NCBI RefSeq assembly: GCF_018388445.1
Contig: NZ_CP074405.1
Location: 682,001 to 746,000 of the forward strand
From: Cellulomonas wangleii
GTDB lineage: Bacteria; Actinomycetota; Actinomycetes; Actinomycetales; Cellulomonadaceae
Reading direction: 5' to 3'
Length of the DNA: 64,000 nt
The notes under the pieces: model-generated
Databases searched by the model: none
Told to the model about the DNA's origin: nothing
What the model saw: the letters and a program-made list of their open reading frames with translations, nothing else
Part shown: positions 8,838-17,537 of the stretch, one piece after another
Layout of the letters: the number at the start of each line of letters is the position of its first letter
Numbering within the stretch: the first letter of the stretch is position 1
Position numbers and translations under genes: made by a program

Positions 8838-9512
8838 TCAGGCGCCGCGCACCGCGGCCGGGTCCAGCGCGTCCGCCACGTCACCGGTGACGAGGTAGAC
8901 CATGCGCCGCGCCACGGACACGCCGTGGTCGCCGAACCGCTCGTAGTACCGCCCGAGCAGCGTGACGTCCACGGTCTCCTGTGCCGAGCGGCTCCACGGG
9001 CCGGACAGCATGGCCGTGAACGTTCCGGCGTGCAGCTCGTCGAGCAGGTCGTCGTCCTGCTGGATGGACTCCGCCAGCGCCATGTCCCGGGTGCCCAGCA
9101 GCGTGGTGACGCGCTGCGCGACGCGCACGGCGGCGTCCTGCATCTGCGTGAACGTCTCCACGAGGTCCGACGGCACGGCGACGACCGGGTAGCGGGCGCG
9201 CGCCACCTGGGCGACGTGACGGGCCAGGTCGCCCATGCGCTCCAGCGACGCGCTCATCCGCAGGGCCGAGACGACGACGCGCAGGTCCGTGGCCACGGGC
9301 TGCTGCTGCGCGAGCAGCCGGACGCACCGCTCGTCGAGGTCGCGCTCCAGCGCGTCGATCGCGAGGTCGTCCGCGATCACGGACTCGGCGAGCCGGAGGT
9401 CGGCGGTGAGCAGCGCGACGCCCGCGTTGCTGATGGCCTGCTCGACCCGTCCGCTCATGGTGACCAGGTCCTGACCGAGCTGGGTGAGCTCGGCCTCGAA
9501 GATGTCCCGCAT
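8838..9512 (-). CDS. phoU: Phosphate transport system regulatory protein PhoU
   Basis: The 224-residue, all-helical protein has the two PhoU repeats, each about 100 residues, with the conserved E/D-rich metal-cluster segments LRVVVSALRMSASLERMGDLARHVA and LLGRYYERFGDHGVSVARRMVYLV. PhoU links the Pst transporter to the histidine kinase and dampens the phosphate response. The ATG at 9512 was chosen for its GAGGGAG site. Upstream in-frame sequence has no homology. It is divergent from senX3, and a PHO-box-like array lies in the shared upstream region, so it is probably part of the RegX3 regulon. Confidence 0.95.
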   Translation of the reverse strand: MRDIFEAELTQLGQDLVTMSGRVEQAISNAGVALLTADLRLAESVIADDLAIDALERDLDERCVRLLAQQQPVATDLRVVVSALRMSASLERMGDLARHVAQVARARYPVVAVPSDLVETFTQMQDAAVRVAQRVTTLLGTRDMALAESIQQDDDLLDELHAGTFTAMLSGPWSRSAQETVDVTLLGRYYERFGDHGVSVARRMVYLVTGDVADALDPAAVRGA

Positions 9513-9561
9513 GTGCTCCCTCTTCTCGGGCGGTGTGGCGGCCCACACGTTCGCACGCGCC

Positions 9562-9590
9562 GGTGAACGACCGACACCCGCCAGGTGAAC
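9562..9590 (-). promoter_or_regulatory. PHO-box-like sites upstream of phoU
   Basis: On the minus strand, two exact GTTCACC heptamers (plus-strand GGTGAAC at 9562-9568 and 9584-9590) lie exactly 22 bp apart, which is twice the 11-bp period of actinobacterial PhoP/RegX3 direct-repeat sites. The unit between them is degenerate. They sit about 50-80 bp before the phoU ATG. Confidence 0.65.
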
Positions 9591-9663
9591 GCGCGGCGGC
9601 GTTTCGGCGTCCGGGTGCGACGGCGGAGTCGCGGGCGCCTCGACCCGGCCTAGTGTGGCGGTC

Positions 9664-10845
9664 GTGGACTGGATCGTGGAAGGCGGCCCGCTGGTCGTCG
9701 GCGTCGTCGGCGTGCTCGTGGGGGCGGTGGCCGTCGCGGCGTTCCGGTGGAGCGAGCGCGAGCAGCGCACGGTGCCGCCGCAGCCCCGGCCCGAGCTCGA
9801 GGACGGGCTGGTGCGGACCCTGGCGGTGCTGCGGTCGGCGGCGGTCGTCCTCGACGCGGAGGACCGCGTGGTGCGGGCCAGCCCGCCGGCGCACGCGCTG
9901 GGCCTGGTGCGCGAGGGTCACCTGGTGCACGCGGCCATGCGGGACATGGTGGGCGCGGTGCGCCGCGACGGCGTCATCCGCGACGAGGAGCTCGAGGTGC
10001 CGCGCGGGCCCGTCGGCCCGGCGCGGCTGCTGCTGCAGGTGCGCGTCGCGCAGGTGACCCCCGAGCACGTGCTGCTGCTCGCGGAGGACCTCACCCAGGC
10101 GCGCCGGCTCGAGGCGATCCGCCGGGACTTCGTCGTCAACGTGTCGCACGAGCTCAAGACGCCCGTCGGTGCGCTGTCGCTGCTGGCCGAGACGGTGCAC
10201 GACGCCGCCGACGACCCCGAGGCGGTCCGCCGCTTCAGCAGCCGGATGCAGACCGAGGCGGCGCGGCTGTCGGCGCTGGTGCACGAGATCATCGAGCTGT
10301 CGCGGCTGCAGGTGGCCGGCGCGCTGGAGGACGTCACCACGGTCGCGGTCGACGACGTCGTGGCCGAGGCGGTCGACCGCACGCGCACGGTGGCCGACGC
10401 CAAGCGTGTGCGGGTCGTGGCCGGCGGGGACCGGGACGTGACCGTCTACGGCGACCGCAACCTCCTGGTGACTGCCGTGCGCAACCTGCTGGACAACGCC
10501 GTCACGTACTCGCCCTCGGGCGCCCGGGTCAGTGTCGGCGTCCGCCGCGACGGTGACCTGGTCGAGATCGCGGTGGTCGACGAGGGCATCGGCATCGCCG
10601 CCGCGGACCAGGACCGGGTGTTCGAGCGGTTCTACCGGGTGGACCCCGCGCGCTCGCGCGACACCGGCGGCACCGGGCTGGGACTGTCGATCGTCAAGCA
10701 CGTGGCCGCGGACCACGGCGGTGACGTGTCGGTGTGGTCGCAGCCCGGTCGCGGCTCGACGTTCACGCTGCGCCTGCCCGTCGCCGACGCCCGCGGCCTG
10801 CCCCGGCCCTCCACCACCCCCGACGCCCCGAGGAGCACCCCGTGA
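9664..10845 (+). CDS. senX3: Sensor histidine kinase of the phosphate response, SenX3 type
   Basis: The protein has about 393 residues. One N-terminal membrane segment (GGPLVVGVVGVLVGAVAVAAF) is followed by a PAS-like sensor region and a HisKA dimerisation domain with the phospho-acceptor in FVVNVSHELKTPVGAL. The HATPase domain contains the N-box AVRNLLDNAVTYS and the G-boxes DEGIGIAAAD and GGTGLGLSIVKH. The in-frame GTG at 9655 overlaps the -10-like TAGTGT (9651-9656). The GTG at 9664, 7 nt further on, fits a leaderless transcript and gives a normal N-terminus. It overlaps regX3 by 4 nt and controls it by phosphotransfer under phosphate limitation. Confidence 0.94.
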   Translation: MDWIVEGGPLVVGVVGVLVGAVAVAAFRWSEREQRTVPPQPRPELEDGLVRTLAVLRSAAVVLDAEDRVVRASPPAHALGLVREGHLVHAAMRDMVGAVRRDGVIRDEELEVPRGPVGPARLLLQVRVAQVTPEHVLLLAEDLTQARRLEAIRRDFVVNVSHELKTPVGALSLLAETVHDAADDPEAVRRFSSRMQTEAARLSALVHEIIELSRLQVAGALEDVTTVAVDDVVAEAVDRTRTVADAKRVRVVAGGDRDVTVYGDRNLLVTAVRNLLDNAVTYSPSGARVSVGVRRDGDLVEIAVVDEGIGIAAADQDRVFERFYRVDPARSRDTGGTGLGLSIVKHVAADHGGDVSVWSQPGRGSTFTLRLPVADARGLPRPSTTPDAPRSTP

Positions 10846-11549
10846 CCCGCATCCTGCTCGTGGAGGACGAGGAGTCCTACCGCGACCCGCTGTCCTACCA
10901 GCTGGGCCGGGAGGGCTACGACGTCGTCACCGCGGCGACGGGCCCCGAGGCGCTCGAACGGTTCGCGGAGCACGGCGCGGACCTCGTCCTGCTCGACCTC
11001 ATGCTCCCGGGCCTGCCCGGGACGGAGGTCTGCCGGCGGCTGCGTCTGGAGTCCGACGTGCCGGTCATCATGCTCACCGCGAAGGACGACGAGATCGACA
11101 AGGTCGTCGGCCTGGAGCTCGGCGCCGACGACTACGTCACCAAGCCGTACTCGTCGCGTGAGCTGCTGGCGCGGATCCGGGCGGTGCTGCGCCGCCGGGA
11201 GCCGGTGGCCCGTGCGACCGGCGACGGGGACGACGACGGCGTGCTGGAGGTCGGCACGGTCCGCATGGACGTCGACCGGCACACGGTGCACGTCGATGGC
11301 GAGCTCGTCCCGTTCCCGCTCAAGGAGTTCGAGCTGCTGGAGATGCTGCTGCGCAACGCGGGCCGGGTGCTGACCCGCGGGCAGCTCATCGACCGGGTGT
11401 GGGGCTCCGACTACGTCGGGGACACCAAGACGCTCGACGTCCACGTCAAGCGCATCCGCGCGAAGATCGAGGCCGACCCGTCGAACCCCACGCTCCTGAC
11501 GACCGTGCGCGGGCTCGGCTACAAGCTGTCGGACGGCTCCGTGGAGTGA
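10842..11549 (+). CDS. regX3: Response regulator RegX3 (OmpR/PhoB family)
   Basis: The 235-residue regulator has a receiver domain with the acidic pocket EDEE, the phospho-acceptor Asp in LVLLDLMLPGLPG, the Thr in IMLTAKDD and the Lys in VTKPYS. A C-terminal winged-helix DNA-binding domain follows (LKEFELLEMLLRNAGRVLTRGQLIDRVWG, then KTLDVHVKRIRAKIE and TVRGLGYKL). It shares a GTGA overlap with senX3 and has its own AGGAG site. The regulator is expected to bind the phased GTTCACC repeats upstream of pstS and phoU. Confidence 0.96.
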   Translation: MTRILLVEDEESYRDPLSYQLGREGYDVVTAATGPEALERFAEHGADLVLLDLMLPGLPGTEVCRRLRLESDVPVIMLTAKDDEIDKVVGLELGADDYVTKPYSSRELLARIRAVLRRREPVARATGDGDDDGVLEVGTVRMDVDRHTVHVDGELVPFPLKEFELLEMLLRNAGRVLTRGQLIDRVWGSDYVGDTKTLDVHVKRIRAKIEADPSNPTLLTTVRGLGYKLSDGSVE

Positions 11550-11584
11550 CGCGGGCCACGCCGCGGCCCACCGCCGCCGCGTCT

Positions 11585-11639
11585 GGTCGACGAGCGTTCA
11601 CCCGGGGTTCACCCGGAGCCGCCGGTGCGGTCACCTGCG
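11585..11639 (+). promoter_or_regulatory. PHO box array upstream of pstS
   Basis: Two adjacent 11-bp direct repeats, GTTCACCCGGG (11596-11606) and GTTCACCCGGA (11607-11617), are followed after one degenerate unit by GGTCACCTGCG at 11629-11639 and preceded by GGTCGACGAGC at 11585-11595. All units are in the same 11-bp phase. This is the known architecture of actinobacterial PhoP/RegX3 operators. A TACCGT hexamer near 11644 could be the pstS -10. Confidence 0.85.
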
Positions 11640-11702
11640 GTCCCTACCGTCGGCGTCGGCCGCGCACCGACCGGTGCGCGCGGACCGACAGGACGGGACA
11701 CA

Positions 11703-12803
11703 GTGAAGCTCACTCCCCACAGCCGTAGCGGTGCGTTGATCCTCGCGGGGACGGCGCTCGCGCTGACGCTCGCCGCGTGCAGCTCCGGGTCCTCCGCGGA
11801 GGGCGGCGACGGGCTCAGCGGCCCGCTGGCCGCCGCGGGCGCCTCCTCGCAGGAGAAGGCGGTCGCCGGCTGGATCGCCGGGTTCAACGACACGTACCCC
11901 GACGTGGCCGTCAGCTACGACGCCGTCGGGTCGGGCGGCGGGCGCGAGCAGTTCCTGGCCGGGGCCGTCCAGCTCGCGGGTTCCGACGCCGCCCTGAAGG
12001 ACGACGAGCTCGCGGCGGCGTCCGAGCGCTGCGAGGGCGGCGAGGCCCTGGAGCTGCCGCTCTACATCAGCCCCATCGCGGTCGTGTACAACCTGCCCGA
12101 CCTCGACACCGAGCACCTGCAGCTGTCGGCGGCGACGCTCGCGAAGATCTTCGACCGCAAGATCACGACGTGGGACGACCCGGCGATCGCGGCGGAGAAC
12201 CCCGGTGTCACGCTGCCGTCGACCGCGATCATCCCGGTCAACCGCTCGGACGAGTCCGGCACCACCGAGAACTTCACCGAGTACCTCGAGGCGGCGTCGG
12301 GCGGCGCCTGGCCCCACGAGGCCTCGGGCGACTGGCCGCTGTCCGGCGGGCAGTCGGGCCAGGGCACGCAGGGCGTCATCGACACCGTCTCCGGCGCGAA
12401 GGGGGCCATCGGCTACGCCGACGCCTCGCGCGCCGGTGACCTGGGCACCGTCGCGCTGAAGGTCGGCGACGCGTACGTGCCGGTCTCGGCCGAGGCCGCC
12501 GCGAAGGTCGTCGACGCGTCGCCGCGCGCCGAGGACGCGACGGACAAGCGCCTGGTCGTCGAGCTGGACCGCACGACCACCGAGGCGGGCGCCTACCCGC
12601 TCGTCCTGGTCTCGTACGCCATCGCGTGCTCCACGTACGCCGACGAGGCGGACGCCGCCAAGGTCAAGGCGTACCTGACGTACGTCGCCAGCACCGAGGG
12701 CCAGGAGCGGGCGGCCGACCCGACCGTCGCCGGGTCCGCGCCGATCTCGGACGGGCTGCGCACCGAGGTCCAGGCGGCCATCGACTCGATCACCGGCCCC
12801 TGA
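11703..12803 (+). CDS. pstS: Phosphate ABC transporter substrate-binding lipoprotein PstS
   Basis: The 366-residue lipoprotein has a basic N-terminus, a hydrophobic stretch and the lipobox LAAC with Cys26. The mature part follows the PstS pattern: AAGASSQEKAVAGWIAGFNDTYPDVAVSYDAVGSGGGREQFLAGAVQLAGSDA, then IIPVNRSDESGTTENFTEYL and GQGTQGVIDTVSGAKGAIGYAD contact the phosphate. It captures orthophosphate outside the membrane for PstCAB. The GTG start at 11703 follows CAGGACGGG and the lipoprotein signal begins there. It is first in pstS-C-A-B, with a PHO box upstream and a strong hairpin before pstC. Confidence 0.95.
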   Translation: MKLTPHSRSGALILAGTALALTLAACSSGSSAEGGDGLSGPLAAAGASSQEKAVAGWIAGFNDTYPDVAVSYDAVGSGGGREQFLAGAVQLAGSDAALKDDELAAASERCEGGEALELPLYISPIAVVYNLPDLDTEHLQLSAATLAKIFDRKITTWDDPAIAAENPGVTLPSTAIIPVNRSDESGTTENFTEYLEAASGGAWPHEASGDWPLSGGQSGQGTQGVIDTVSGAKGAIGYADASRAGDLGTVALKVGDAYVPVSAEAAAKVVDASPRAEDATDKRLVVELDRTTTEAGAYPLVLVSYAIACSTYADEADAAKVKAYLTYVASTEGQERAADPTVAGSAPISDGLRTEVQAAIDSITGP

Positions 12804-12874
12804 CGTCCGACCCGCACCGCCGCACGACCAGCACCACCCGCACCACCCGCACCTCCCGGGCACTGCGACGACGC

Positions 12875-12909
12875 CGTCCCGGACCGGGCACCACGCCCGC
12901 TCCGGGACG
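12875..12909 (+). terminator. Intercistronic hairpin between pstS and pstC
   Basis: An outer 9-bp stem (CGTCCCGGA and its complement) and an inner GGGC/GCCC stem form a tight hairpin 71 nt after the pstS stop. It is probably a partial terminator or processing barrier that raises the ratio of PstS to the membrane subunits. Confidence 0.65.
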
Positions 12910-12952
12910 CCGCCCCGCGGTGCTCCCACCCTCCCCGACCGATGGAGCAGCC

Positions 12953-13954
12953 GTGGCTGTGACCACCACCCCACCCCCGCGCGACGCGGCACCGCAGGCG
13001 CGCACCGACGCGGCCGAGGCCGTGCGCGCGGCGTCCACCGGACGTCTCGCCGGCCGCGTCTTCGCCGGCCTGTCCACCGGCGCGGGCATCCTCATCCTCG
13101 TGACGCTGGCGGCCGTCGCGGTCTTCCTGGTCGCCCGGGCGTGGCCGGCGCTGACCGCGTCCCGCGAGGAGCTCGACGCGATCTCCTGGTTCTCCGGCGG
13201 CTCCGTCCTGGAGTACGTCGGGCCGCTCGTCTTCGGCACGCTGCTCGCGTCGCTGCTGGCGCTGGTGATGGCCGTGCCGGTGTCCGTGGGCATCGCGCTG
13301 TTCATCTCGCACTACGCGCCGCGCCGCCTGGCCCAGGGCCTGGGCTACCTCATCGACCTGCTCGCCGCGATCCCGTCGGTCGTCTACGGCCTGTGGGGTG
13401 CGCTCTGGCTGATCGGCCGGCTCGACCCCGTGTTCGCCTGGGTGTCGACGAACCTCGGCTTCATCCCCTTCTTCGCGGACTACCAGGCGCCCGCCAAGAA
13501 CATCATGTCGGCCTCCGTGGTGCTGGCCGTGATGATCCTGCCGATCATCACGGCGGTGTCGCGCGAGGTGTTCCTGCAGACCCCGCGCCTGCACGAGGAG
13601 GCGTCGCTCGCGCTGGGCGCGACCCGCTGGGAGATGGTGCGCCAGGCGGTGCTGCCGTTCGGGCGCTCCGGCGTCATCAGCGCCTCGATGCTCGGCCTGG
13701 GTCGCGCGCTGGGCGAGACGATGGCCGTGCTCATGGTCATCTCGCCCGGGTTCCTGTTCTCGTTCTTCCTGCTCAAGCCGGGCCAGCAGCAGACCATCGC
13801 CGCGAACATCGCCTCGAAGTTCCCGGAGGCCAGCGGGCTGAGCGTCAGCGTGCTGGTCGCCACGGGCCTGGCGCTGTTCGTCATCACCTTCGTCGTCAAC
13901 TTCGTCGCGCGCTGGATCATCGCGCGGCGTGCCGAGTTCTCGGGAGCCAACTGA
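12953..13954 (+). CDS. pstC: Phosphate ABC transporter permease PstC
   Basis: The 333-residue inner-membrane permease has about six transmembrane helices, a cytoplasmic N-terminus and the EAA-type coupling loop VFLQTPRLHEEASLALGATRWEMVRQAVLP that contacts the ATPase. It also carries the family motif AIPSVVYGLWG. The GTG at 12953 is chosen because GGAG lies 4 nt before it and upstream residues are low complexity. It pairs with PstA to form the phosphate channel. Its stop shares one base with the pstA start. Confidence 0.95.
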   Translation: MAVTTTPPPRDAAPQARTDAAEAVRAASTGRLAGRVFAGLSTGAGILILVTLAAVAVFLVARAWPALTASREELDAISWFSGGSVLEYVGPLVFGTLLASLLALVMAVPVSVGIALFISHYAPRRLAQGLGYLIDLLAAIPSVVYGLWGALWLIGRLDPVFAWVSTNLGFIPFFADYQAPAKNIMSASVVLAVMILPIITAVSREVFLQTPRLHEEASLALGATRWEMVRQAVLPFGRSGVISASMLGLGRALGETMAVLMVISPGFLFSFFLLKPGQQQTIAANIASKFPEASGLSVSVLVATGLALFVITFVVNFVARWIIARRAEFSGAN

Positions 13955-15018
13955 TGACCGTCGACGCGCCCGCCGCCCCGGCGGGCCTGCTCACGGGGGA
14001 CGCGCACCGGCGGCTGCCGCGGTGGAGCACGTGGGCGTTCGCCGGCGGCTCGCTGGCCGTGTCCCTCGTCGTGCTGCTCGCGACGGGCTCGGCGTCCACG
14101 CCGGGCGTCGTCGTCCTGGGGGCCGTGCTGTTCGTCCTCGTCTCGAGCATCACCTCCCGCGTCGTCGAGGGGCCCCGCCGTGCCGCCGACCGCCTGGCCA
14201 CCACGCTGGTGACCGGCGCCTTCCTGCTGGCGCTCGTCCCGCTGGTCTCGCTGGTGCTGCTGGTCGTGACGCGCGGGTCGGACGCGTTCGGCTGGGAGTT
14301 CCTCACCACCGACATGGTCGGCGTCTTCGGGGAGATGACGTCCGGCGGCATCCGCCACGCGCTCATCGGGACGCTGCTGGTGACCGCCGCGGCGGCCGCC
14401 ATCTCGGTGCCGATCGGCCTGCTCACCGCCATCTACCTGGTGGAGTACGGGCGCGGGCCGCTCGCGCGCGGCATCACGTTCCTCGTCGACGTCATGACCG
14501 GCATCCCGTCGATCGTCGCGGGCCTGTTCGCGTTCGCGCTGTTCACGCTGGTCATGGGCCCGGCGTACCGCTCGGGGGTCATGGGTGCCGTCGCGCTGGC
14601 GCTGCTCATGACGCCCGTCGTCATCCGCTCCGTCGAGGAGATGCTGCGCCTGGTGCCGCACGAGCTGCGCGAGGCGTCGTACGCGCTGGGCGTGCCCAAG
14701 TGGCTGACGATCGTCAAGGTCGTGCTGCGCACCGCCGCCGCCGGCATCGTCACCGGCGTGATGCTGGCCGTCGCCCGCGTCATCGGGGAGACCGCCCCGC
14801 TGCTCCTCACGGTGGGCCTGATCACCCAGGTCAACACCGACCTGTTCGAGGGGCGCATGGCGACGCTGCCCGTGTTCGCCTACCGGCAGTACGAGCAGGG
14901 CGGCACCGGCATCGACCGGGCGTGGGCCGCCGCGCTCACCCTCATCCTCGTCGTCATGCTCCTCAACCTCGTGGCCCGGCTCGTCAGCCGCTGGTTCGCC
15001 CCGAAGGGCGCCCGCTGA
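13954..15018 (+). CDS. pstA: Phosphate ABC transporter permease PstA
   Basis: The 354-residue permease has two N-terminal hydrophobic helices followed by the conserved binding-protein-dependent transport domain. It contains the signature GIRHALIGTLLVT, DVMTGIPSIVAGLFAFALF and the coupling loop LRLVPHELREASYALGVPKWLTIVKVVL. It forms the heterodimeric phosphate channel with PstC. The ATG overlaps the pstC stop (TGATG), so translation is coupled. The pstB gene follows after 36 nt with its own AGGA site. Confidence 0.96.
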   Translation: MTVDAPAAPAGLLTGDAHRRLPRWSTWAFAGGSLAVSLVVLLATGSASTPGVVVLGAVLFVLVSSITSRVVEGPRRAADRLATTLVTGAFLLALVPLVSLVLLVVTRGSDAFGWEFLTTDMVGVFGEMTSGGIRHALIGTLLVTAAAAAISVPIGLLTAIYLVEYGRGPLARGITFLVDVMTGIPSIVAGLFAFALFTLVMGPAYRSGVMGAVALALLMTPVVIRSVEEMLRLVPHELREASYALGVPKWLTIVKVVLRTAAAGIVTGVMLAVARVIGETAPLLLTVGLITQVNTDLFEGRMATLPVFAYRQYEQGGTGIDRAWAAALTLILVVMLLNLVARLVSRWFAPKGAR

Positions 15019-15054
15019 CAGCGGGCCCGCACCGACCTCCCAGGAAGGATCCCC

Positions 15055-15834
15055 ATGTCCAAGCGGATCGACGTCTCGGACCTCGACGTGTTCTACGGCG
15101 ACTTCCTCGCCGTCGCCGGCGTCAACATGACCATCGAGGCCCGGCAGGCCACGGCCCTCATCGGCCCGTCCGGCTGCGGCAAGTCGACGTTCCTGCGCAC
15201 CCTCAACCGCATGCACGAGGTCATCCCCGGTGCGCGCGTGCAGGGCAAGGCGCTCATGGACGGCCAGGACCTGTACGCCCCCGACGTCGACCCGGTGACC
15301 GTGCGCCGGCTCGTCGGCATGGTGTTCCAGCGGCCCAACCCGTTCCCGACGATGTCCATCGCCGACAACGTGCTGGCCGGCGTGCGCCTCAACAACCGCC
15401 GCATGTCCAAGGGCGACCAGCAGGACCTGGTGGAGAGCTCGCTGCGTGGCGCCAACCTGTGGAACGAGGTGAAGGACCGCCTGGCGCGCCCCGGCTCGAG
15501 CCTGTCCGGCGGTCAGCAGCAGCGCCTGTGCATCGCGCGGGCGATCGCCGTGCGTCCGCAGGTGCTGCTCATGGACGAGCCGTGCTCGGCGCTCGACCCG
15601 ATCTCGACCCTCGCCATCGAGGACCTGATCGCCGAGCTGAAGTCCGAGTACACGATCGTGATCGTCACGCACAACATGCAGCAGGCCGCGCGGGTGTCCG
15701 ACCGCACGGCGTTCTTCAACATCGCCGGGACGGGCAAGCCCGGCCGGCTGATCGAGATGGACGACACCGCGACGATGTTCTCCTCGCCGCGCGAGCAGGC
15801 GACCGAGGACTACATCTCGGGCCGCTTCGGCTGA
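15055..15834 (+). CDS. pstB: Phosphate ABC transporter ATP-binding protein PstB
   Basis: The 259-residue ATPase energises phosphate import. It has Walker [10 protein letters not shown], the PstB-typical sequence [20 protein letters not shown], the Q-loop VFQRPNPFP, the ABC signature [14 protein letters not shown], Walker [14 protein letters not shown] and the switch His in [11 protein letters not shown]. Full length. It ends the pst operon, and a strong bidirectional hairpin follows. Confidence 0.98.
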   Translation: MSKRIDVSDLDVFYGDFLAVAGVNMTIEARQATALIGPSGCGKSTFLRTLNRMHEVIPGARVQGKALMDGQDLYAPDVDPVTVRRLVGMVFQRPNPFPTMSIADNVLAGVRLNNRRMSKGDQQDLVESSLRGANLWNEVKDRLARPGSSLSGGQQQRLCIARAIAVRPQVLLMDEPCSALDPISTLAIEDLIAELKSEYTIVIVTHNMQQAARVSDRTAFFNIAGTGKPGRLIEMDDTATMFSSPREQATEDYISGRFG

Positions 15835-15900
15835 CCGGCGCGCTGGTCGGTGCGGCGGTCGCGGAGGGGGCGGCCGTGCAGCGACGCACGCCCCGGGACG

Positions 15901-15940
15901 CACGAGGGGCCGGCCACCTCGCGGTGGTCGGCCCCTCGTG
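15901..15940. terminator. Bidirectional terminator between pstB and the lipoprotein gene
   Basis: An 18-bp stem with one G-T mismatch (CACGAGGGGCCGGCCACC paired with its near-complement) closes on a 4-nt loop. It sits between convergent stops. Confidence 0.85.
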
Positions 15941-15951
15941 GTGCGTCGTGC

Positions 15952-16524
15952 TCAGCCCTGGTTCTCCTCGACGATCTCCTCGGGCTGCGGCTCCGAGGCG
16001 TCCTGCGTCGACGCCGGGCTGGGCGTCGCGCCCGGCAGCAGCGCCGCGTACTCGGGCAGCGCGCCGTCGAGCACGGGGACCATCAGCTCGACCGTGCCGC
16101 CGGTGGTGGTCGTGATGCTAAGGGGGACCAGCCCGCCGGGGCGCGCCGCGACCGCGGCCACGGGCACGTCCACCGCGCTGTAGCGCGCGGGCGCGTCCGC
16201 CGCGCCGATCAGCACGGTGCCGCCCGCGGGCACGTCCAGGCTCGTCGGCTCCTCGTCGCCCACCTGCAGGGTGACCTCCTGGGCGTCGCCCGAGTCGTTG
16301 GCGACCGCTCCGGTGAGGACCCCGGGGCCGTCCAGCTCGGCCGCGACGACCAGCATGTTGAGCACGCGCACGTCGTCCAGCGTGGTGCCGGCGCCGTCGG
16401 ACGCCTCGTACTCCCCGATGGTGGTGATCGGGTTGGTCGCGGAGCAGCCGGTCAGGACGAGCGCTGCGGCGGCCACCAGGCCGGCGGCGGCGGTCCGGGC
16501 GGTGCGGGGGCGGAGGCGGGTCAC
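15952..16524 (-). CDS. Putative secreted lipoprotein of unknown function
   Basis: The 190-residue product has a basic start, a hydrophobic core [17 protein letters not shown] and a lipobox Cys at about residue 27. A single beta-rich domain follows, with strands [51 protein letters not shown] and [20 protein letters not shown]. The C-terminus is acidic and Pro-rich. This layout resembles the small copper-chaperone-like or DNA-modification-methylase-named lipoproteins next to pst/carD in actinobacteria, but no metal-binding His/Met cluster is visible. The GTG start at 16524 has AGGAG 5 nt upstream. Function unknown. Confidence 0.75.
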   Translation of the reverse strand: MTRLRPRTARTAAAGLVAAAALVLTGCSATNPITTIGEYEASDGAGTTLDDVRVLNMLVVAAELDGPGVLTGAVANDSGDAQEVTLQVGDEEPTSLDVPAGGTVLIGAADAPARYSAVDVPVAAVAARPGGLVPLSITTTTGGTVELMVPVLDGALPEYAALLPGATPSPASTQDASEPQPEEIVEENQG

Positions 16525-16963
16525 GAGGGCTCCTGCTCGGGTCTCGCGCGCGGAGGCGGCGGGTGCGGGTGGGGCGGGCCGGGCCACGTGCCGGCGCCGG
16601 GGCGCCGGTCGCACGCTGGACGAGCCGCAGGTCAGCCTACCGTCGGCGGGCGCCGCGAGCCGCGGGGGGAGGTGCGCGGCGGGGTGCCGGCTGCGCGCAC
16701 GGCGGGCCGCGGCGTGGACGCCGCCACGCGCCCACGGGTCCGCGCGGGTGGTGCGCGGGTCGCACCGCCGCGTGGTGCGCGTCCTTGTGCCCGGGGTCGT
16801 GGTGCGGCGTCCGGCACCCGTCCCGGCGCCGGTGGGCGCCGCTGACCAGCGGCGTGACCGGTGGTCGCCCGGCACGCTGACCAGCGCGGACGTCGCCGGA
16901 CCACCGGAATGCGCAGGAGTGGGACGTGATACCATACACGTCTGCGAAAGGGGACACCGACAG
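16525..16963 (+). promoter_or_regulatory. carD upstream region with promoter
   Basis: This 439-nt gap lacks convincing ORFs. Its proximal part holds TGATACCAT, an extended -10 (TACCAT at 16930-16935), and then an AAAGGGG ribosome-binding site 10 nt before the carD ATG. No good -35 is seen. The remainder is extremely GC-rich and I see nothing else in it. Confidence 0.55.
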
Positions 16964-17446
16964 ATGACTTTCACTGTTGGGGAGACCGTCGTCTACCCGC
17001 ACCACGGTGCAGCCAAGATCGAAGAGATCAAGAGCCGGACCATCCGTGGCGAGGAGAAGATCTACCTCAAGCTGAAGGTCGCTCACGGCGACCTGACGAT
17101 CGAGGTTCCGGCGGAGAACGTCGATCTCGTGGGTGTCCGCGACGTCGTCGGCCAGGAAGGGCTCGACCGGGTGTTCGAGGTGCTGCGCGCCCCGTACACC
17201 GAGGAGCCGACCAACTGGTCGCGGCGCTACAAGGCCAACCTCGAGAAGCTGCAGTCGGGTGACGTCATCAAGGTGGCGGAGGTCGTGCGCGACCTGTCGC
17301 GCCGGGACGCCGACCGCGGCCTGTCCGCCGGCGAGAAGCGCATGCTCGCCAAGGCCCGTCAGATCCTTGTCTCGGAGCTCGCCCTGGCCGAGAAGACCGA
17401 GGAGGACAAGGCCGAGGCCATCCTCGACGAGGTCCTCGCCTCCTGA
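16964..17446 (+). CDS. carD: CarD-family RNA polymerase-binding transcription regulator
   Basis: The 160-residue protein begins [22 protein letters not shown], the CarD/TRCF RNA-polymerase-interaction domain that binds the beta subunit. A helical C-terminal DNA-binding domain follows, including the conserved Trp in [13 protein letters not shown] that wedges into the upstream edge of the transcription bubble. CarD stabilises open complexes at rRNA and many housekeeping promoters. Length is the family norm. The ATG follows AAAGGGG and an extended -10 promoter. A perfect-stem terminator follows, so it is probably transcribed alone. Confidence 0.97.
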   Translation: MTFTVGETVVYPHHGAAKIEEIKSRTIRGEEKIYLKLKVAHGDLTIEVPAENVDLVGVRDVVGQEGLDRVFEVLRAPYTEEPTNWSRRYKANLEKLQSGDVIKVAEVVRDLSRRDADRGLSAGEKRMLAKARQILVSELALAEKTEEDKAEAILDEVLAS

Positions 17447-17457
17447 ACGGCCCGCAC

Positions 17458-17488
17458 GACGGCCCGGGTGTCCTGCACCCGGGCCGTC
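17458..17488 (+). terminator. carD terminator
   Basis: A perfect 13-bp stem (GACGGCCCGGGTG and its complement) with a 5-nt TCCTG loop lies 12 nt after the carD stop. A short TCTGCTGTGT tract follows. Confidence 0.88.
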
Positions 17489-17537
17489 TGCTGTGTCGGG
17501 TTGTGCCGGGGCAGCACCGGCGAGGCACGATGCCCCC

